Source of the DNA: Aliiglaciecola sp. 3_MG-2023
Lineage (GTDB): Bacteria; Pseudomonadota; Gammaproteobacteria; Enterobacterales; Alteromonadaceae
Reading direction: 5' to 3'
Length of the DNA: 64,000 nucleotides
Assembly (NCBI RefSeq): GCF_030548205.1
Contig: NZ_JAUORV010000002.1
Coordinates: forward strand, 124,001-188,000
A program made the position numbers and the translations under genes. Positions 25,825 to 35,825 of this stretch are shown piece by piece. Under the pieces are notes generated by a model, which saw only the letters and a program-made list of their open reading frames with translations, did not search any database and had not been told where the DNA came from. How positions within the stretch are numbered: position 1 is the first letter of the stretch; each line of letters begins with the position of its first letter.

Positions 25825-27068
25825 TGCTCAAACAAGAGAAAGTAAAAGATTGGTTACTAACGAATTTAAATAGTATTGATGCGGGTATTACCGAGCATAG
25901 CTGGTTATATCAAGGTTCCGCTATATTGTTGTCGATAGGGTTAGCCACTATTGCATTTATGTTAACCCGCTTGCTAATGCGAGGACGTATCTCTCAAATT
26001 GTTTCGTTGAGCCGAAATAATTGGGATGACGAACTCCATAAACATGGTTTTTTTAGGCGAATTTGTCATATAGTTCCGGCCTTGGTTATGTTCTTACTAA
26101 CCCCGGTATTGTTAGACGACTCCAATATTTTCTACACCTTTATTCAAAAATCTATGCTGATTTATATCGCTATCTCAGTAGTGTGGTCAAGTAGTGCATT
26201 ATTTAACACCGTTGAAGATATTTATAACGCCTCTGAACTAGCCAAACGAGCCCCTATCACCGGTTTTATCCAGGTTGCTAAACTGGTCGTTGTTATCGTC
26301 GCCGCCCTGCTTATTATTTCCAACCTACTCGATAAATCCCCTCTTTTGTTACTTTCTGGCTTAGGTGCTGTTACAGCAGTTTTACTCTTGTTATTTAGAG
26401 ACACGATTTTAGGGTTTGTCGCGGGTATCCAAATCGCAGCCAATCGCATGGTGAATAATGGCGATTGGATAGAACTGCAAAAATACGGTGCCGATGGCGA
26501 AGTATTGGAAGTGGGTTTAACCACAGTTAAAGTACAGAATTGGGATAAAACTATCTCAACAATTCCCACTTATACCCTGATAAGCGACTCGGTCAAAAAC
26601 TGGCGTGGCATGTCTGAATCAGGAGGCAGACGGATAAAACGAGCGATTCAGATCGATATTAATAGCATAGAATTTTGTGATGCCGATACCCTTGCTGAAT
26701 ATAAAAAAATCAGATACATCAGTGATTATATTGAATCAAAAATTCAATTACTTAGGGATTATCACAATCAACAACATATAGACGAACAAGATTTATTAAA
26801 CAGTCGTCGTTTAACCAATATAGGGACATATCGTGCTTACGTTAACGCATATTTACAACACCATATGCAACTTAACAAAGAAATGACTATGATGGTACGC
26901 CAACTCCCGCCAACGGAAACAGGTTTGCCGTTAGAAATATATTGCTTCTGTGCGGATAAAAACTGGGTAAATTATGAAGGGGTTCAAGCAGATATCTTTG
27001 ACCATTGTTTAGCTATGCTGCCCGTATTCAACCTTAGAGCGTATCAACGAGTAAGTGATAGAGCTTAA
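25824..27068 (+). CDS. ybdG: YbdG-type mechanosensitive channel (MscS superfamily, miniconductance)
   Basis: 414 residues with about five membrane spans followed by the MscS beta and alpha/beta domains. It aligns from memory along its length with E. coli YbdG: LLLLSGLGAVTAVLLLLFRD (pore helix), DTILGFVAGIQ, GDWIELQKYGADGEV, TTVKVQNWDKTISTIPTYTL, NWRGMSESGGRRIKR and FCADKNWVNYEGVQADIFDH. It opens under hypo-osmotic membrane tension. Translationally coupled to the upstream acyltransferase gene, linking lipid synthesis and turgor control. Confidence 0.93.
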   Translation: MLKQEKVKDWLLTNLNSIDAGITEHSWLYQGSAILLSIGLATIAFMLTRLLMRGRISQIVSLSRNNWDDELHKHGFFRRICHIVPALVMFLLTPVLLDDSNIFYTFIQKSMLIYIAISVVWSSSALFNTVEDIYNASELAKRAPITGFIQVAKLVVVIVAALLIISNLLDKSPLLLLSGLGAVTAVLLLLFRDTILGFVAGIQIAANRMVNNGDWIELQKYGADGEVLEVGLTTVKVQNWDKTISTIPTYTLISDSVKNWRGMSESGGRRIKRAIQIDINSIEFCDADTLAEYKKIRYISDYIESKIQLLRDYHNQQHIDEQDLLNSRRLTNIGTYRAYVNAYLQHHMQLNKEMTMMVRQLPPTETGLPLEIYCFCADKNWVNYEGVQADIFDHCLAMLPVFNLRAYQRVSDRA

Positions 27069-27168
27069 ATTTTAACGCCAACATTGAGACCATGAGCGCT
27101 AACTAATTGGGTCATGTTTAAAACGTCCAATTAGTCAGCGTTGAAGTCAAAGGCAAAGACGAGTTGCC

Positions 27169-27351
27169 TTAGCTCCAGGCGATAGCAACAGACAACAGTA
27201 AAGTTGCCACTAACCCTGTGACACCAAAGAATCCATACTCGACTTTTTCACGCATTCCACCAGCAGGGGAAGGTAGAAATCCCATAATTAAACAAGTTGT
27301 GCCTAATACAAACACAAGAACTGTTATTCCAAATAAAACGGCATCAACCAT
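27169..27351 (-). CDS. Small two-pass membrane protein (60 aa)
   Basis: 60 residues: hydrophobic segments at about 5-26 and 40-58 joined by a short loop with LPSPAGGMREKVEYG. The ATG follows TTTGGAGATAGC, a good ribosome binding site, supporting a real gene. Monocistronic, converging on the ybdG-type gene. No family recognised. Confidence 0.6.
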   Translation of the reverse strand: MVDAVLFGITVLVFVLGTTCLIMGFLPSPAGGMREKVEYGFFGVTGLVATLLLSVAIAWS

Positions 27352-27681
27352 GCTATCTCCAAATTAATAAACGATGAATTCTGTATATTATGCACCAAAA
27401 CCTTTTGTTGGGGGAGTGATCTATATCAAACAGTTAAAATATTCTTCAATATATAATAGCCAAATGAATGTAGTGAATTTGACTAACATTTAGCATAACT
27501 TCCTACTCACAAGTCCAAATCACCCTATCCGAAAACTTAAAACTGCATTAACTATTTGATATTACTTAACTTTATAAAAGTGGCCAGAGTGTTGCTAATC
27601 TACAAACATAATCAATCATCATAGACGGTGTTTGCAAAAAGCTCATTGTCCTAATTCGTTAAAGTATATAAAGGAAAAATT
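27352..27681. other. Intergenic region with no visible gene
   Basis: 330 bases between divergent genes. AT-rich, presumably carrying both promoters. I see no coding frame, repeat or terminator. Confidence 0.5.
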
Positions 27682-28461
27682 ATGAAAAAATCAGTTATCG
27701 CCGCAAGTTTATTGTTACTTACAGGCACAGCGGCTGCAGGTGAGTGCGATGTAAGTATGGATGGTCAAGTTTCTTTAATGAATAACATTTTAACTGTGAC
27801 GACTGAAGACAACGACATAATTAAAATTGACGCGGGTGAAACGCTTTTTGTAAATGGCAAGCGCATGGATATCAACAAAAACCAAGAAAGGTGGGTAGCG
27901 GAATATTATAATGGTATTTACGATGCTGTCCCTGTTGCTGCTGACCTTGCTTTAGATGGGGTTGCCATAGCCAATGTTGCCGTCTCAGAAGTGTTAGGTA
28001 ATTTACTTGGCTCAGAAAGCAACGCTGTTGAGAAAATCCAAAGCAAATTAGATGATGTGAAACAGAAAATTGAACATAATTTTTATGCTGAAGATGGCAG
28101 CATTCACCTAGATTCTGCTGACTTTTCTGATGGTGAATTTTTCGGAGCAAAGTGGGAACAAGAATTTGAAGACACTGTAGAAGAGGTGGTTACAGCATCA
28201 ATCGGCCACTTGATGATCGCCCTTGGAACCGAGCTTATATTTGGTGATGGTGATACCAATGATTTTGATCAACGTATGGATAACTTTGGTCAAAATATTG
28301 AACAAAAAATTGAAGCACGAGCCGACAAATTAGAACAAAAAGCGGATGCGTTTTGCATGCGACTCGCTAAAATCGATAATGCAGAAAATAAGCTTCAAAA
28401 TTCCATGGGCGAGTTATCTGGTTTAAACCTGATCACTGTCAAATCAGACCGCAAAATGTAA
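27682..28461 (+). CDS. DUF2884 (YggN-like) exported protein
   Basis: 259 residues with a signal peptide (MKKSVIAASLLLLTGTAAA). The early block ETLFVNGKRMDINKNQERWV matches the YNGK...LN...Q pattern of the DUF2884/YggN family. The rest is helical and rich in acidic and lysine residues, with two cysteines (C23 near the mature start and C236) that could pair in the periplasm. Function unknown. ATG preceded by AAGGAAAAATT. The next gene starts 17 bases downstream, so they are probably cotranscribed. Confidence 0.8.
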   Translation: MKKSVIAASLLLLTGTAAAGECDVSMDGQVSLMNNILTVTTEDNDIIKIDAGETLFVNGKRMDINKNQERWVAEYYNGIYDAVPVAADLALDGVAIANVAVSEVLGNLLGSESNAVEKIQSKLDDVKQKIEHNFYAEDGSIHLDSADFSDGEFFGAKWEQEFEDTVEEVVTASIGHLMIALGTELIFGDGDTNDFDQRMDNFGQNIEQKIEARADKLEQKADAFCMRLAKIDNAENKLQNSMGELSGLNLITVKSDRKM

Positions 28462-28478
28462 GGATTTAAATAACAATC

Positions 28479-29297
28479 GTGAAAATTGCAATTATTGGGG
28501 CGGGTTGGTTAGGTTTACCACTTGCCCAAACGTTAATGAAAAGTGGCCACCTTGTTGTGGCCACTAAGCGTTCGGCTGCTGAAGTAAACAAATTACAAGA
28601 CATGGGGGTTTCAGCTATACAGTATGAGCTTGGAGATAATTTAGACAGTCCTAAGTTAACTCCTTTATTTAACGCTCATACATTGATTCTGAATATCCCA
28701 CCGGGTAGAAAATCGCCTTCCTTAAAAAAATTTGGCCAAGAAATGCGAGCCTTAGTTTCTACAGCAAAACATCAGGGCATTCAGAATGTGATTTTTATTT
28801 CCACCACCGCAGTTTATGGCAATGCTGACGGGATGATTTATGAATACACGCCTGTTGCCCCCCAAACTCACAGTGGCGTGATCCACGTTGAGATTGAAAA
28901 TGCAGTTCGTAGTATGTTTCAGCAACATGGCTGCATTCTTCGTTTAGCCGGTTTAGTCTCACAACATAGGCATCCAGCGCGGAGTTTAAGTGGTAGAAAA
29001 CACATTGAAAACGGTCAACAGCGAGTTAACCTCGTTCACAGAGACGACGTAATTCACGCCATTGAAAAGATAATTAACAAGAATAAATTCGGCCAAACTT
29101 ACCATTTATGCAGTCTTGAGCATCCAACACGCCAACAATATTATGTAGATGCAGCAACAGCATTGGAAGTACCTCCACCGGAGTTTGTTGAAGACACCTC
29201 ATTTCCCTTTGGTAAATGTATCAATAGTGAATTTACCCTTAACACCCTTGAACTCGATCTAGCTTACCCAAGTCCATACGATATGCTTAAAGGCTAA
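28479..29297 (+). CDS. NAD(P)-dependent epimerase/SDR-like protein (YeeZ type)
   Basis: 272 residues. An N-terminal Rossmann glycine motif (MKIAIIGAGWLGLPLAQTL), FISTTAVYGNADG and the later NLVHRDDVIHAI block place it with extended SDR, YeeZ-like proteins. The usual catalytic YxxxK lysine is not evident after AVYG, so the enzymatic role is uncertain. GTG start chosen because the Rossmann strand begins there; AAGGA lies 15 bases upstream, longer than usual. Follows the DUF2884 gene. Confidence 0.8.
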   Translation: MKIAIIGAGWLGLPLAQTLMKSGHLVVATKRSAAEVNKLQDMGVSAIQYELGDNLDSPKLTPLFNAHTLILNIPPGRKSPSLKKFGQEMRALVSTAKHQGIQNVIFISTTAVYGNADGMIYEYTPVAPQTHSGVIHVEIENAVRSMFQQHGCILRLAGLVSQHRHPARSLSGRKHIENGQQRVNLVHRDDVIHAIEKIINKNKFGQTYHLCSLEHPTRQQYYVDAATALEVPPPEFVEDTSFPFGKCINSEFTLNTLELDLAYPSPYDMLKG

Positions 29298-29353
29298 CAC
29301 ATTGCTATCGCACTAGTTAACGACTCACCCAGGGTAACAACAAAAATCAGCAC

Positions 29354-29377
29354 AAAAAAGCCGGTCTGTTGACCGGC
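29354..29377 (-). terminator. Intrinsic terminator of the NSS transporter gene
   Basis: GCCGGTC and its complement (29360-29366, 29371-29377) with a 4-base loop. On the minus strand the stem is followed by six Ts. It lies 24 bases downstream of the transporter stop. Confidence 0.9.
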
Positions 29378-29400
29378 ATTGAATACATCAAGGTATGATT

Positions 29401-30822
29401 CTAGCCAACCAAAGCCTTTCCAAAATATTTCAAAGCAACGGTGTTAACAAACACCAAAAGCAAAATTAACGGAATAAAAGTTCCCACCGAGATGTCTACG
29501 TATCTCTCAAAAAAGCTGCCTTTATAACTGGGGGCGCCTTCATCTAACTCGGCATTGAAGTTCTCTTTTTTCCAACGATAAATCACGAATAAACAAATCA
29601 GTAAACCGTTTAAAGGCAAAATAGTGTCGTAGAACACATCAACTATTACATCAAATAAAGATTTATTTTGACCGGCATAACTGGTTAATGTGGTAACAGG
29701 ATCCCAGATACCGAATGACATTGAGGTGACACCTGAGGTGACAACCAATAATAATCCCATAACCCCAAGGGCTTTTTTCCGCCCTATTTTTTTTGATTCC
29801 ATATAGGAAGCTACTGGCACTTCAAAAATTGAAACTAATGAGGTTATCGCCGCAAAGAACACCAGTAAAAAGAATAGTCCCGCAACGATACTTGCGCCCA
29901 CATAGCCAATTGACGCTTGTAAGGCTAAAAATATTTTAGGCAAGAAAGTAAAGATCATGCCCACCGATGAGTCACTCAACTCAGCAGTATTGGTATTCGG
30001 GTTAAACGAAAATACGGCGGGAAGAATCAAAAGCCCAGCAATAAATGCCACACCAGTATCTGCCAATGCAACAAATTTTGCAGAGCCTGGCACGTCACTC
30101 TTACTATCTAAATAGGAACCATAGGTGATCATGATCCCCATTCCTAATGATAGAGAGAAGAATGCTTGAGACAATGCAGCACTGACCACGGAGGCGTTAA
30201 TTTTACTAAAATCTGGAACTAAGTAATATTCCACCCCAGCAAAGGCATTATCTAAGGTCAATACGAAAATCACTAAGCCAATCAACATCACAAATAATGC
30301 GGGCATCATTACTTTAGCGGCTTTCTCAATGCCTTGCTTAACCCCACCTTGCAGAATCAAATATACCACCCCTAAAACACCGACCATATAGATGAACAAG
30401 TGAGATGACTTAACAAAATCAGGGAAAGTGGCAGGATCGGCTAATTTATCTAAGTTCCCCATGGCGATTTGGAATAAATAGCCAAAAATCCACACGGTAA
30501 CGACTAAATAAAACACTGCGATCATAAAAGGTGTAATGATGGACAGCCACCCCGCTATCCGCCAATGGAGCTGATTTTTGCTCAGGTTTACATAAGCGTT
30601 TAGGGGATCCATTCGACTACGGCGGCCAACCGACATTTCCGCCAACATGACGGGTAAACAAACTAATGCGACAAAAATAGCATAAATGAGTAAGAAAGCG
30701 CCTCCACCATTTTTGGTCGCCGCCACTGGAAATCCCACCATATTACCAATGCCCACTGCTGAGCCAGCTGCCGCTAAAATGAATCCGAGACGAGAACCAA
30801 ACTGCTCACGATCTGCTGCCAT
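29401..30822 (-). CDS. Neurotransmitter:sodium symporter (NSS) family transporter
   Basis: 473 residues with about 11-12 membrane helices. The family N-terminus FGSRLGFILAAAGSAVGIGN plus GFPVAATKNGGGAFLL forms the unwound TM1 sodium and substrate site, as in LeuT. FSLSLGMGIMITYGSY corresponds to TM6. NSS proteins import amino acids or other small solutes with Na+; the substrate cannot be told. ATG preceded by AAAGGAAAACATT. Monocistronic, with its own terminator. Confidence 0.92.
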   Translation of the reverse strand: MAADREQFGSRLGFILAAAGSAVGIGNMVGFPVAATKNGGGAFLLIYAIFVALVCLPVMLAEMSVGRRSRMDPLNAYVNLSKNQLHWRIAGWLSIITPFMIAVFYLVVTVWIFGYLFQIAMGNLDKLADPATFPDFVKSSHLFIYMVGVLGVVYLILQGGVKQGIEKAAKVMMPALFVMLIGLVIFVLTLDNAFAGVEYYLVPDFSKINASVVSAALSQAFFSLSLGMGIMITYGSYLDSKSDVPGSAKFVALADTGVAFIAGLLILPAVFSFNPNTNTAELSDSSVGMIFTFLPKIFLALQASIGYVGASIVAGLFFLLVFFAAITSLVSIFEVPVASYMESKKIGRKKALGVMGLLLVVTSGVTSMSFGIWDPVTTLTSYAGQNKSLFDVIVDVFYDTILPLNGLLICLFVIYRWKKENFNAELDEGAPSYKGSFFERYVDISVGTFIPLILLLVFVNTVALKYFGKALVG

Positions 30823-31019
30823 AATGTTTTCCTTTTTATGAGTTGATGACTCCCTACAACTTCAATTAGCGGGGGGTTAATCAACCTTATTGTTTTTAGG
30901 TTAGAATGACGATGTTAACAGCCTAATTTTAAAATGTCTTTCACTTAAAAAGCTAGGTTTATCAAAAAGCCAGCTCTAAACGGCTATGGAGTTTTTGTTC
31001 CATTGGGAGCGGGTTTAGC

Positions 31020-31754
31020 TCACCATGGAATAGATTTATTATCCCAATCAATAAAATGTGGTGCATGATTGATATCTAGTGTTGGCAGCAGCGAAAGTAA
31101 CTGTCTTACAGTGAAATCCACAGAAAACAACTTGTCCTTAGGGACATTAGATTGAAATGGTTTAGACAAACCGGTATCGACGGTACCGGGATGATAACTT
31201 ACAATTTGAACTGTTTTAAAACGGCGTCGATACTCAACTTGACTCGTTTTTATCAACATATTTAGTGCAGCCTTGCTGGCTCTATACCCATACCAACCAC
31301 CCAATTTATTATCCTCAATGCTGGCAACTCGAGCCGATAGTAAAACCACTTGGGTATCAACAGATTTTAATAACAGCTTGGGAAGATGCTTTAACCACAT
31401 CATAGGCGCAACTGTATTGACCTTAAAATAATGCTCTAATTGGTTAGCCGTTACATCCTCTAGGCGCTTTTCTGGACTAACTTGTTCCACATTACTAACT
31501 AAATGGAGCATACCAATACAACACACCACAAGAGCAAATGGACCAGACTCACGCAGGGTTTCACAGATTTTCGCAATTTGTACTTCATCGCTACTATCTA
31601 CCTCATGAGAATGCAACTTCGGATGAGCTACGGCGATCTCATTTCGAGATATTGCATGGACTTGATGATATAGATTGCTATCACATAATTGACTCACCAG
31701 TTCAGCGCCAATACCTGATGAACTACCAATAACTAGCGCGTTTGTTTCTGACAT
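31020..31754 (-). CDS. Short-chain dehydrogenase/reductase
   Basis: About 244 residues. Cofactor motif VIGSSSGIGAELV (TGxxxGxG variant), CCIGML (the NNAG-equivalent is atypical), LLSARVASIEDN with the catalytic serine, and YGYRASKAALN with the YxxxK pair. Resembles the CsgA/C-factor-like SDRs; substrate unknown. Start set at the ATG at 31754, 9 bases after GAGG, rather than the ATG at 31781. Monocistronic and divergent from msrA. Confidence 0.85.
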   Translation of the reverse strand: MSETNALVIGSSSGIGAELVSQLCDSNLYHQVHAISRNEIAVAHPKLHSHEVDSSDEVQIAKICETLRESGPFALVVCCIGMLHLVSNVEQVSPEKRLEDVTANQLEHYFKVNTVAPMMWLKHLPKLLLKSVDTQVVLLSARVASIEDNKLGGWYGYRASKAALNMLIKTSQVEYRRRFKTVQIVSYHPGTVDTGLSKPFQSNVPKDKLFSVDFTVRQLLSLLPTLDINHAPHFIDWDNKSIPW

Positions 31755-31958
31755 TACAGCATACCTCTTTGCAATAAACACTCAACAGCGAAAAACCTGT
31801 ATTTGGTGCGTTAAATAATTACCCCATTATGTTCAATTAGAGCAAATAAACGGGATTACAATTTATTACGCAAAACTATCTGTTGTGGATGCCTTGAACT
31901 AAACTAAATTCATGACCATGTTAATCTCAATCCTATTAATTAATTATCTGAGGAAAAA

Positions 31959-32495
31959 ATGGCAAATATTCAACAAGCAACGCTGGCTGGTGGCTGTTTC
32001 TGGTGTCTTGAATCAGCATTCAACTCGGTGGAAGGGATCCAATCGGCTTACTCAGGCTATGCTGCAGGCCACGTAGATAACCCCAGTTATGAACAAGTTT
32101 GTTCTGGGTCAACAGGGCATGCAGAGGTCGTAAGAGTCAATTTTGATGAGGATAAAATTTCTTTTCGAGATGTATTAGAAATATTTTTTGCGTTGCATAA
32201 CCCTACCCAGTTAAATAGGCAGGGTAATGATGTGGGTAGCCAGTATCGAAGCGCCATTTTTTATCACAATGATGAACAAAAGAAGTTAGCCGAAGAAATT
32301 ATTGCTGAGATTGAAGAACAACAAATCTGGCCAGACCCTGTGGTAACTGAAGTGACTGAAATTAACAATTACTATCAAGCCGAAGATTATCATCAGGATT
32401 ACTTTAGCAAAAACCCACAAAACCAGTATTGCAATATGGTGGTAGCGCCTAAACTCGCCAAATTTAAACAAAATTTCGCGAGCCGGCTTAAATAA
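31959..32495 (+). CDS. msrA: Peptide-methionine (S)-S-oxide reductase
   Basis: 178 residues. Repairs oxidised methionine (S epimer) in the cytoplasm using thioredoxin. The GGCFWCLES motif carries the catalytic C13. GYAAGHVDNPSYEQVCSGSTGHAE and the YHQDYF/NQYC region complete the family pattern. ATG preceded by TGAGGAAAAA. The stop is only 5 bases from the stop of the convergent lipoprotein gene. Confidence 0.96.
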   Translation: MANIQQATLAGGCFWCLESAFNSVEGIQSAYSGYAAGHVDNPSYEQVCSGSTGHAEVVRVNFDEDKISFRDVLEIFFALHNPTQLNRQGNDVGSQYRSAIFYHNDEQKKLAEEIIAEIEEQQIWPDPVVTEVTEINNYYQAEDYHQDYFSKNPQNQYCNMVVAPKLAKFKQNFASRLK

Positions 32496-32500
32496 TTAAA

Positions 32501-33610
32501 CTAGTGAAACCATTTTGGATTAATCGGCATCGAAAACAATAACGGTGCCATTCTTTCATATTTACCACGATTAGATTCGCAAATTACATTTTTTGTATAA
32601 TTCTTTTTCCAAGGGTCATTAATCATCCAAATTCGATCACCATCTACCGCTACACCTTCTAAGGAAGCGTTATTCATTAATTCCCATTCCTCACAATTTC
32701 CATCAGTTGAATGAGTAGGGGCGTAAAACTCAAGAGGAATGACTAAAGTTGGCTTTTCCTTGGCTAAATCGATTAACCAAATATCGTTGTCATTTCGCGC
32801 TGCAGCAACTAAGTAACCTGGATGATTATCTCTAGGTAAATAATCCATACCATTAATTGGATGATTACCTTTTTCATACTGCGGTAGATTAAGCTCTGTA
32901 TCAGTTACCTGAGCAAAACCTTCAGAATTCCAAAATGCATCGTCAATTTTCACTGAAAACACCCTAGCTTGTACGTTTTGATCTTTTTCTTTACCAAGAT
33001 ATAAGGTGCCATCTAAACCAAACGCTAACCCTTCAAGACCATCATTAGGAAAGTTTCCAATCTGGTAGGAGGCTTCAAATTGCAGGGGTTTTGCATGAGT
33101 GATAAGCAGAGTATTATCGTCTTGAAGTTCTAGTCTCACTAATAAGCTAGGGTAATCCGTTGAGCCGCTACCCTGGTATTTTTCAAAACAACTATCAGAC
33201 ATGGTTTTACCACGGGTCGCATCTTCCGTTACAACGACAATAACCTTGTCATTTTTAGGATCAACGGCCAAGGCTTCTAAATCGGGAGAGTCATTTAAAT
33301 AATCGGCAAAACAGCTTTGCTGCACGTTATCTGACATCTTAAATAATAAAGCGTCTTCAGACACTAGCGCAGTTTGTGGGTCAATAATGTGCAATTGCTT
33401 GCGTTGAGAAATATGCGCGCTTCCGTCTGAAACAGATAATAGCTTGCCTCGCCAACTTTTAAGTCCAGAGGTTTGTGGGTTTAACATAACCTCACCGTTT
33501 GACTCAGTGACCCACTGCCCCTTAAGGGAAATAAGTTCTGGTTTAAAGGTAGTAGATGCACAACTGATTAAACCTGTAGCAACCAGCATTATTAGTCCGA
33601 ATTTTTTCAT
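32501..33610 (-). CDS. Phytase-like beta-propeller lipoprotein
   Basis: 369 residues. MKKFGLIMLVATGLISCAS has a lipobox (LISC), so the protein is probably lipid-anchored in the envelope. The mature part has repeated strands typical of the esterase-like activity of phytase family: SPDLEALAVDP, DGLEGLAFGLDGTLYLGKEKD, NGMDYL and ASLEGVAVDGDRIWMINDP. These E-G/A-hydrophobic repeats line the propeller's metal or ligand sites. Substrate unknown. ATG preceded by GAGGAAGGAAA. Divergent from the PhoD-like gene. Confidence 0.8.
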   Translation of the reverse strand: MKKFGLIMLVATGLISCASTTFKPELISLKGQWVTESNGEVMLNPQTSGLKSWRGKLLSVSDGSAHISQRKQLHIIDPQTALVSEDALLFKMSDNVQQSCFADYLNDSPDLEALAVDPKNDKVIVVVTEDATRGKTMSDSCFEKYQGSGSTDYPSLLVRLELQDDNTLLITHAKPLQFEASYQIGNFPNDGLEGLAFGLDGTLYLGKEKDQNVQARVFSVKIDDAFWNSEGFAQVTDTELNLPQYEKGNHPINGMDYLPRDNHPGYLVAAARNDNDIWLIDLAKEKPTLVIPLEFYAPTHSTDGNCEEWELMNNASLEGVAVDGDRIWMINDPWKKNYTKNVICESNRGKYERMAPLLFSMPINPKWFH

Positions 33611-33719
33611 TTTCCTTCCTCTCCCTGGGCAAGGTGGATAAATTTAACATGATTCAATAGCAAGTAATTCATAAAACAATTTGATTGATCGGTTGAAACT
33701 AATGCAAACTTAACTGCAA

Positions 33720-35660
33720 TTGTGGCTATTTTTTAATATTGATTTGCAAAAAACAAAACCTTCTCAAAACTCACAACAAGTGCTCCCGCCCATTATCGCG
33801 GGGCCAATTCTGCGTGCAATTAGTGAAACTAGCATTACATTATGGATGTTGGTAAGCCACAAATATGAATTTAACGCTAAAGTTTGGACCAAACAGTCTG
33901 AATCCTTATTTGACCAGAATATTAAGCAATTCTCAAATATTGTGAAAGTAGGCGAAAAAGCCTTCATTTATGTTACCACTCTTCCCTTATCTGAAACATT
34001 AACAGAAGGCAGTCGGTGTTATTACGACATTTCGATTAACGACTATCGAGGTGCGCGTAAGAATCTTAAGGATTTGATGCCAGATATTGTTTACGGTCAG
34101 CAATCCACCCCCAGTTTTTATTTTAATAAACGAATTAAAAATGTTTTGCACGGCTCATGTCGTAAGCCCCATCATACAAGTCAAGACGGCATGCTAGCAG
34201 TTGATTTAGCCCTAGAGGAGTCCTTTGAAGATCATACATCATCACCTGATTTACTCTTACTATCAGGTGATCAGGCGTATATCGATGATGTAGCAGGCCC
34301 CACTTTAGTTGCCATAAATCACGTTATTGAACGTTTAGGCTTATTTCAAGAAGAGCTGCTAGGGGCAACCATTGAAAATAGTAAGCAATTACTAACTGAT
34401 AAACATTGTTATTACCAACGGCCCACTTTATTACCCGACAATGATACAACTGAAACTGTTATGTCGTATTTTTTCAAAGGTAAGAAAAAGCCGATATTTA
34501 CTTCTGTTAACGCCAATAACCATTTGATCAGCTTCGCCGAAGTAATTGGCATGTATGCGCTAATTTGGTCGCCTGAAATGTGGCATAACACTGAGTTAAA
34601 GACCAACAATATTGCCCCTCAATTTGCTGCAACCTATGCAGAAGAACTGAAATGGGTTGAAGACTTCAAGCAAGGCTTACCAAGAGTCCGTCGTGCAATG
34701 GCACATATTCCGGTTTATATGATTTTTGATGATCATGATGTGACAGATGATTGGAATTTAACCAGAGGCTGGGAGGAAGCTGTTTACAACAACGCATTTG
34801 CAAAGCGTATTGTAGGTAATGCCCTAATTGGATATTGGTTATGCCAAGGCTGGGGAAATGACGTATCTAAACTTTCACCTTTAACCGAAAAGCTAGTACC
34901 TTTTTTCACTGATACGGGTATCACCGAACACGAGAAAGTCATTGATATACTATTGCATTGGGATCAATGGCATTACACGTTAGATACTCAGCCTAAAATT
35001 GTCGTATTAGACACACGAACCCAGCGCTGGCGCTCCGAGTCTAGTTTAAGCAAGCCTTCTGGATTAATGGATTGGGAAGCACTATGTGATTTGCAGCAAG
35101 AGTTAATTAATCAACCAAGTGTTATTATGGTATCTCCAGCCCCTATTTTTGGGGTGAAGTTAATTGAAACCATTCAACGCATTTTTACCTTTTTTGGCCG
35201 TGCATTAATGGTCGATGCTGAAAACTGGATGGCCCATAAAGGCACTGCAAGTGTCATTCTTAATATTTTTAGACACTATAAAACCCCACCCCACTTTGTC
35301 ATTTTATCTGGTGATGTACACTACTCGTTTGTGTATGACATCACCTTAAAATTTAGACGCAACAGCCCACACATCACGCAAATAACCAGCAGTGGAATTA
35401 AAAATGAGTTCCCCCATAAACTTTTAAGCTGGTTTGATAAACTAAACCGTATTCTATTCGGTACTAAGTCACCGTTAAATTGGTTTACTCAACGCCGTAA
35501 CATGACAATTCGCCACCGTCGCCCTAATAATCAACAGATCAACACCCTATTGAATGGTTCGGGTATCGGTCAAGTTAAGGTAAACCGCGACTGCACAGAA
35601 GTCGATGCATCAGTATTGCTAGCGAATGGTAAAAAAGTGAAATTTATTACACGGGATTAA
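33720..35660 (+). CDS. PhoD-like metallophosphatase
   Basis: Up to 646 residues. IIAGPILRAISETSITLWML is the family's N-terminal beta domain. HGSCRKPHH, LLSGDQAYIDD, IFDDHDVTDDWN and ILSGDVHYSF supply the metal-binding aspartates, histidines and asparagine of PhoD/calcineurin-like alkaline phosphatases. No signal peptide, so it may be cytoplasmic, unlike secreted PhoD. There is no ATG near the N-terminus: candidates are TTG 33720, TTG 33744 and GTG 33780, none with a convincing ribosome binding site. GTG 33780 best fits family N-termini. Confidence 0.85.
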   Translation: MWLFFNIDLQKTKPSQNSQQVLPPIIAGPILRAISETSITLWMLVSHKYEFNAKVWTKQSESLFDQNIKQFSNIVKVGEKAFIYVTTLPLSETLTEGSRCYYDISINDYRGARKNLKDLMPDIVYGQQSTPSFYFNKRIKNVLHGSCRKPHHTSQDGMLAVDLALEESFEDHTSSPDLLLLSGDQAYIDDVAGPTLVAINHVIERLGLFQEELLGATIENSKQLLTDKHCYYQRPTLLPDNDTTETVMSYFFKGKKKPIFTSVNANNHLISFAEVIGMYALIWSPEMWHNTELKTNNIAPQFAATYAEELKWVEDFKQGLPRVRRAMAHIPVYMIFDDHDVTDDWNLTRGWEEAVYNNAFAKRIVGNALIGYWLCQGWGNDVSKLSPLTEKLVPFFTDTGITEHEKVIDILLHWDQWHYTLDTQPKIVVLDTRTQRWRSESSLSKPSGLMDWEALCDLQQELINQPSVIMVSPAPIFGVKLIETIQRIFTFFGRALMVDAENWMAHKGTASVILNIFRHYKTPPHFVILSGDVHYSFVYDITLKFRRNSPHITQITSSGIKNEFPHKLLSWFDKLNRILFGTKSPLNWFTQRRNMTIRHRRPNNQQINTLLNGSGIGQVKVNRDCTEVDASVLLANGKKVKFITRD

Positions 35661-35825
35661 CCTGGCTCAAAACCATTTAAATAGTGAACACTTTTCGTCA
35701 ACTTCTAGATCCTTCGACTGAACTCGCAGGCGAAAGCAGAGAGTCGATAACCTGTATAAGGAGGAGCAACGAGCTATCTCCCCGACCTAATGAAGTAACT
35801 GGCAGAAGAGCTGAAAGAGTCAGGT

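Noticed and set aside
30823-31019. Possible small gene between the NSS transporter and the SDR
   Set aside because: No frame with a ribosome binding site; only promoter-like AT-rich sequence.
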